From assembly GCA_004194705.1 (NCBI GenBank), contig SADC01000098.1:372001-436000 (forward strand): 64,000 nucleotides of DNA, written 5' to 3'. Both the position numbers and the translations under genes were made by a program. Position 1 is the stretch's first letter. Each line of letters begins with the position of its first letter. Of the stretch, positions 59,281-64,000 are shown piece after piece. This DNA comes from Ditylenchus dipsaci. Lineage: Eukaryota; Nematoda; Chromadorea; Rhabditida; Anguinidae. A model generated the notes under the pieces. It ran no database searches. It was not told where the DNA came from and saw only the letters and a list, made by a program, of their open reading frames with translations.

Positions 59281-59399
59281 AGATGGATGAAGTGTTTCTG
59301 ATTACTTATTCTCCGCGAGGTACTCAACTAAAATTTATTTTAAAATAATGCTCGTTTGAATTGACCCGGTACCTGCTTTCGAAATATTTCCGTCGGTGG

Positions 59400-60475
59400 C
59401 GAGCATGGCTCTAGGTAAATTCGCCGACAGGTAAATTCGGCGCCAGGTATATTCGCCGACAACTCTAATTTTGCGGGAATTTAAATTTTTCAGTCTGAAC
59501 CAACCAAACCAAGTGGTCGTCCACTTGGAGCAATTGTTTTTTACGTTTTTCATTTTCCGAAACCTGTTTTCTGGACTTATTCGTGTATTTTAAAGATGGT
59601 TTGACGGTGGTAAAATACTGTTTTCTAGAGTATTTTTTTCAGTTTTGGGCAATAATTGGTTTCACGAAAACCAATTATTGCCCAATACTCAAAAAAACCT
59701 AAGAAAACGGCATTTTACTGTTATCAAATCATCTTCAGCATGTCCGAGCTAGTCCAGAAAACAGGTTTTGGAACCCGAAAACGTAAAAAAAAATTATCCA
59801 AGTAGACGACCACTTGGTTTCAATGGTTTAATATACAACTTGGGTACTGCCAACTGAGTACTACCATTAAGATACCGCTACTTTGAAACTACATTCTACG
59901 ACCACCCAAGTACCACTCCCTACGCACTTCCACCTGAGTACCGATACCACTTTCTTAGTACTACCACCTCCATATACCTGGATACCTTCTACTATATAAT
60001 CCATGTACCAACTAAACCAAGTGGTCGTCCACTTATCAAAAAAAAATTACGTTTTCGGGTTCCAAAACCTGTTTTATGGACTAACTCCGACATGCTGAAG
60101 ACGGTTTGATAATAGCAAAATGCCGTTTTGTCGGGTATTTTTTGAGTATTGGGCAATAATTGGTTTTCGTGAAACCAATTATTGCCCAAAACTGAAAAAA
60201 ATACTCTAGAAAACAGTATTTTACCACCGTCAAACCATCTTTAAAATACACGAATAAGTCCAGAAAACAGGTTTCGGAAAATGAAAAATGTAAAAAAACA
60301 ATTGCTCCAAGTGGACGACCACTTGGTTTGGTTGGTTCAGACTTAAAAATTTAAATTCCCGCAAAATTAGAATTGTCGGCGAATTCACATGTCGGCAAAT
60401 TTACTTGTCGGCGAATTTACCTGTCGGCGAATTCGTGTTGGTGAATTCATGTCGGCGAATTTACTGTTTTCCGTC
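59400..60475. repeat. Composite foldback: TCGGCGAATTTAC arms around two CCAAGTGGTCGTCC hairpins
   Basis: The outer words GGTAAATTCGCCGACAGG (left) and TGTCGGCGAATTTACCTG (right) recur several times. Next inward, TCTAATTTTGCGGGAATTTA pairs with TAAATTCCCGCAAAATTAGA. Two full hairpins follow (about 59498-59825 and 60003-60330), each with CCAAGTGGTCGTCCACTT ends. ACC/GTAC-rich sequence (59840-59990) separates them. Confidence 0.7.
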
Positions 60476-60678
60476 GAGCATGCCCCTTTAAAGACGGAGT
60501 TAGGGCTATATAAGGATTGATAAGTCATAAAAAAGTTTAACCCGAAATAGGGTAACATAAAAGGCGTGTTTCTTAAATATTTTTTAGGTTTCAGACTCTC
60601 GATAAAATTTGTTACAAGATAGTCGAAAAGGAGAAAAAACTTCCGGCATTGACAGTTCATGGTTTATTCTTACAGATT

Positions 60679-61105
60679 ATGTCTTTTAAAATTTTAGTTC
60701 TGAATAAAAAAATATTGCGGAACAGGCTTGTTTTGATCATCGAAATTGTGGTAGGTGCAGTGTCTGTCTTGTTTAACTGCGCTATTGCTGTGTCTTCATA
60801 CTACACTCTCACCATTCCATTCTTTCAAAGAAGGACTTTTGTAAGTAATAACAGGGTAAGAAAACAACAAGGTGTTTAAAATATCAGTTTCAGGCAATAA
60901 TAGCGCTCAACTACGCTTTCTTGGCATCAATTTTGCTGGCTAAAAAGTGTTTTTTCCTGTTCGCCGCTCATTACCCATGTATTAGTGTAGTCAGCAGTGT
61001 GAGTTGCAAGCTGCAGGAGTTTCCAACTGTGTTTTCCTATATCCATGCCGCCATATTGCCTCTGGTGCTGGCCCTTCAATGTTTAGGAAGAGAAAGCGAC
61101 CATAG
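60679..61105 (+). CDS. Serpentine (7TM) receptor-like gene, first two exons
   Basis: Exon 1 (ATG 60679 to 60840, donor gtaagt) encodes 54 residues: a basic start, then a helix LVLIIEIVVGAVSVLFNCAI and SSYYTLTIPFF. Exon 2 (60894-61105, acceptor tttcag, donor gtaaat) gives 70 more: AIIALNYAFLASILLAKKC as TM2, then SCKLQEFPTVFSYIHAAILP and LVLALQCLGRESDHR as TM3 with a Cys before it and a charged end. This order fits TM1-TM3 of nematode-type chemosensory serpentine receptors, where an ERxxA-like motif follows TM3. The donor leaves phase 2. No further exon was found up to 64000, so the gene either continues beyond the repeats or is a remnant. The acceptor three bases before the ATG suits a leader splice or a 5' intron. 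Confidence 0.55.
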
Positions 61106-61120
61106 GTAAATAATCATAAT

Positions 61121-61368
61121 AAAAATTTGGCGCTAGTGTATTATACCGCTTCTAAAAAGCTAGCGTACTATACCTCTCCACAATAATTTTTTTCTATGCT
61201 CAGGCCGTAGACTTAGGCTCAGTGCCTGGCCATTACTAACAAAGGCATTTTACATATTTTTTTCTTAAAATATCTGGTTTTAAAACACTTCTCAGAAATT
61301 ATTCAGGAGGGGGAGGGAGAGCTATTTGGGAAGCTTGTTGGCGTGCACACGCTAGCATCGAAATTTTT
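61121..61368. mobile_element. MITE with GGCGCTAG ends just inside the receptor intron
   Basis: Left: AAAAATTTGGCGCTAGTGTA. Right: CACGCTAGCATCGAAATTTT. It belongs with 54462 and 55234 by its termini. It begins 16 bp after the exon 2 donor. Confidence 0.6.
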
Positions 61369-61374
61369 GTCATA

Positions 61375-61800
61375 CAGTCAAACCTCTTTAAACCGGCACC
61401 CACAAAAGTTCGTTCCAGCCTTGGGTCCGACACTTTTTTTAACCAATTTTTGAAAGCTTTTAGCAGTTCTGTTTCGACAGTCTGGTCAGAAATGTCGTGA
61501 GGATTCCGATTTTGCCGATCGTTTTTTTTAAATCCTGCAATTTCATCATTAAAAAATCAAAACCTCTTTAAACCGGCACCCTATTTCGAAATGAGGTGCC
61601 GGTTTAAAGAGGTTTTGCTTTTTTAATGATGAAATCGCAGGATTTAAAATAAACGATCGGCAAAATCGGAATCCTCACGATATTTCCGACCAGACTGTCG
61701 AAACAGAACTGCTAAAAGCTTTCAAAAATTGGCTTAAAAAAGTGTCGGACCCAAGGCTGGAACGAACTTTTGTGGGTGCCGGTTTAAAGAGGTTTGACTG
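61375..61800. mobile_element. TA-flanked pogo/Tc-like palindromic MITE
   Basis: The ends CAGTCAAACCTCTTTAAACC and GGTTTAAAGAGGTTTGACTG are perfect inverts with TA at 61373-61374 and 61801-61802. The arms are about 190 bp and nearly perfect, including AAGTTCGTTCCAGCCTTGGG. It is a sibling of 46495-46924. The open frame at 61675-61890 (-) is incidental. Confidence 0.9.
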
Positions 61801-61804
61801 TAGT

Positions 61805-62195
61805 TTAAGTCGAAAACTCCAAAACTTCCTCGATTGAATTTGAATTCCACGATATTGAAATTGAGCTTTTCTGTTTTTTTTCACTTGCAAAATTTAATGC
61901 CTGTTCCTACTTTTTTTGCTCATTAGGTCAAACTTCAAATAATACAGTCGAATCTCAGCTTAACGCCCCATCGCGCAATCCAAGTTTTACTCTGGCTTCG
62001 ACCACTTTTGTAAAAACGCGTATTTTAACACGATTACTGATAAGAAAATCTGAAATTATGTTGGGACGGCATAATTAGACGAACACTATCAAAAACAATT
62101 TTCAATAAATGGCGCCCTAATTGCGCCAGGGGTTTCAAAACTTTAAAAATAAGTGGTAACTTTAATTTTTATTTTGTATGAGATCAGCTATTTTT
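61805..62195. other. Short spacer with one transposon end
   Basis: At 61945 TACAGTCGAATCTCAGCTTAACG looks like a lone pogo/Tc-type terminus. Nothing else is supported. Confidence 0.4.
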
Positions 62196-62197
62196 GA

Positions 62198-63914
62198 TGG
62201 GGCAGGGCGAACTCGTATTCGCAAAACTCGTATTGACAAAACTCGTATTCGCAAAACTCGTATTCGACAAAACTCGTATTCTACCAAAATTTGCTTGTTT
62301 TTATGAGTAAAACACACATTCACAGGGCAACATTCCAATATATATCCGACTAATAAGCGTTATTGTCTTTAAAATCTACTCATACTAACTGTGATTCTGC
62401 TTTTTCCTCAGTCAATACAACGTGTTGAATACGAGTTTTGTCAAATACGAGTTTTGCGAATACGAGTTTTGTCAAATACGAGTTTTGCGAATACGAGTTT
62501 TGCGAATACGAGTTTTCTCAAATACGAGTTTTGTCAAATACGAGTTTTGTCAAATACGAGTTTTGTCAAATACGAGTTTTGCGAATACGAGTTTTGTCAA
62601 ATACGAGTTTTGCGAATACGAGTTTCTCAAATACGAGTTTTGTCAAATACGAGTTTTGTCAAATACGAGTTTTGCGAATACGAGTTTTCTCAAATACGAG
62701 TTTTCTCAAATACGAGTTTTGTCAAATACGAGTTTTGTCAAATACGAGTTTTGCGAATACGAGTTTCTCAAATACGAGTTTTGTCAAATACGAGTTTTGT
62801 CAAATACGAGTTTGCGAATAAGAGTTTTGTCAAATACGAGTTTGCGAATACGAGTTTTGTCAAATACGAGTTTTGCGAATACGAGTTTTGTCAAATACGA
62901 GTTTTGTCAAATACGAGTTTTGCGAATACGAGTTTGTCAAATACGAGTTTTGCGAATACGAGTTTTGTCAAATACGAGTTTTGCGAATACGAGTTTTGTC
63001 AAATACGAGTTTTGTCAAATACGAGTTTTGCGAATACGAGTTTTGTCAAATACGAGTTTGCGAATACGAGTTTCGTCAAATACGAGTTTTGCGAATACGA
63101 GTTTTGTCAAATACGAGTTTTGCGAATACGAGTTTTGTCAAATACGAGTTTGCGAATACGAGTTTTGCCGAATACGAGTTTTTTCAAATACGAGTTTTGC
63201 GAATACGAGTTTTGTCAAATACGAGTTTTGCGAATACGAGTTTTGTCAAATACGAGTTTTGCGAATACGATTTTGTCAAATACGAGTTTTGCGAATACGA
63301 GTTTTGTCAAATACGAGTTTTGCGAATACGAGTTTGTCAAATACGAGTTTTGCGAATACGAGTTTTGTCAAATACGAGTTTTGCTGAATACGAGTTTGTC
63401 AAATACGAGTTTTGCGAATACGATTTTGTCAAATACGAGTTTTGCGAATACGAGTTTTGTCAAATACGTTTTGTCAGATTTGCCGATGTCAAATACGAGT
63501 TTTGCGAATACGAGTTTTGTCAAATACGAGTTTTGCCGAATACGAGTTTTGTCAAATACGAGTTTTGCGAATACGAGTTTTGTCAAATACGAGTTTTGTC
63601 AAATACGAGTTTTGCCGAATACGAGTTTTGTCAAATACGAGTTTTGCGAATACGAGTTTTGTCAAATACGAGTTTGTCGAATACGAGTTTTGTCAAATAC
63701 GAGTTTTGCGAATACGAGTTTTGTCAAATACGAGTTTTGCCGAATACGAGTTTTGTCAAATACGAGTTTTGCGAATACGAGTTTTGCGAATACGAGTTTT
63801 GTCAAATACGAGTTTTGCCGAATACGAGTTTTGTCAAATACGAGTTTTGCGAATACGAGTTTTGTCAAATACGAGTTTTGCGAATACGAGTTTTGTCAAA
63901 TACGAGTTCGCCCT
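62198..63914. mobile_element. Array element of ACGAGTTTTGTCAAAT / ACGAGTTTTGCGAAT units with inverted ends
   Basis: The ends GGGGCAGGGCGAACTCGTAT and ATACGAGTTCGCCCTGCCCC are perfect inverts. The left flank TTTTTGAT and right flank TTTTGATG suggest a 7- or 8-bp duplication. The left arm (62198-62283) holds about five units in minus orientation. After 140 bp of unique sequence, the right arm (62424-63910) is about 95 units in plus orientation. Two unit types dominate (16 and 15 bp), with minor variants GCCGAAT and CTCAAAT. Because units of 15 and 16 mix, all three frames can stay open, giving spurious proteins up to 518 residues. Confidence 0.85.
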
Positions 63915-64000
63915 GCCCCTTTTGATGACACTCAATATCACAAATGAAAGTTGAGAATCTCTTCTTTCAAAAAATACAGACAGAATTTTGTAAATTGGAT

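Noticed and set aside
62391..63947. 518-residue open reading frame (+), with shorter ones in the other two frames and on the minus strand
   Set aside because: All are translations of 15/16-bp tandem units (KYEFCEYEF, SNTSFANTSF and QIRVLRIRV in the three frames). No start context, domain or codon bias supports a protein.

Overview
The window looks like a piece of an invertebrate nuclear genome, most plausibly a nematode. It is AT-rich, has small phase-consistent introns (about 45-60 bp when not invaded by repeats), polypyrimidine-poor acceptors of the ttttcag/tttttag type, and a serpentine-receptor-like gene. Species placement is inference. There are no bacterial operons, CRISPR arrays or rRNA genes.

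Four host loci are supported. (1) 5969-16937, + strand: a RING1/RING2-type Polycomb E3 ligase of 13 exons, with an N-terminal RING finger, a long acidic Ser-rich linker and a C-terminal RAWUL-like region. (2) 23552-34220, + strand: a complete GABA-B receptor subunit 1 of 22 exons, about 1000 residues, with signal peptide, Venus-flytrap domain, seven TM helices, coiled coil and Ser/Thr/Asn-rich tail. (3) 40190-40844, + strand: a small multi-pass membrane protein that I do not recognise, with problems in its reading frame. (4) 60679-61105, + strand: two exons of a serpentine-receptor-like protein that probably continues, although no further exon was found before the window ends. RING1 and GABBR1 have no functional link that the sequence shows.

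Nearly everything else is a dense collection of non-autonomous DNA transposons. These include TTAA-flanked palindromic MITEs (five complete copies), TA-flanked pogo/Tc-like palindromes, hAT-like elements with 8-bp target duplications (one keeps a fragment of a BED-type zinc finger), a Mutator-like element with a 9-bp duplication, a Harbinger-like element with a 3-bp duplication, and an internally deleted mariner. Many of them have arms made of arrays of a 10-25 bp word that differs between families. The most extreme is the 1.7 kb array at the right end (62198-63914). Elements are nested up to three deep inside GABBR1 and RING1 introns.

Two quality points matter to a reader. First, GABBR1 carries four single-base frame breaks and the mariner one more; each looks like one base missing from a homopolymer, which points to base-calling error rather than gene death. 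Second, the 518-residue open frame at the right end is an artefact of a 15/16-bp tandem repeat, not a gene.
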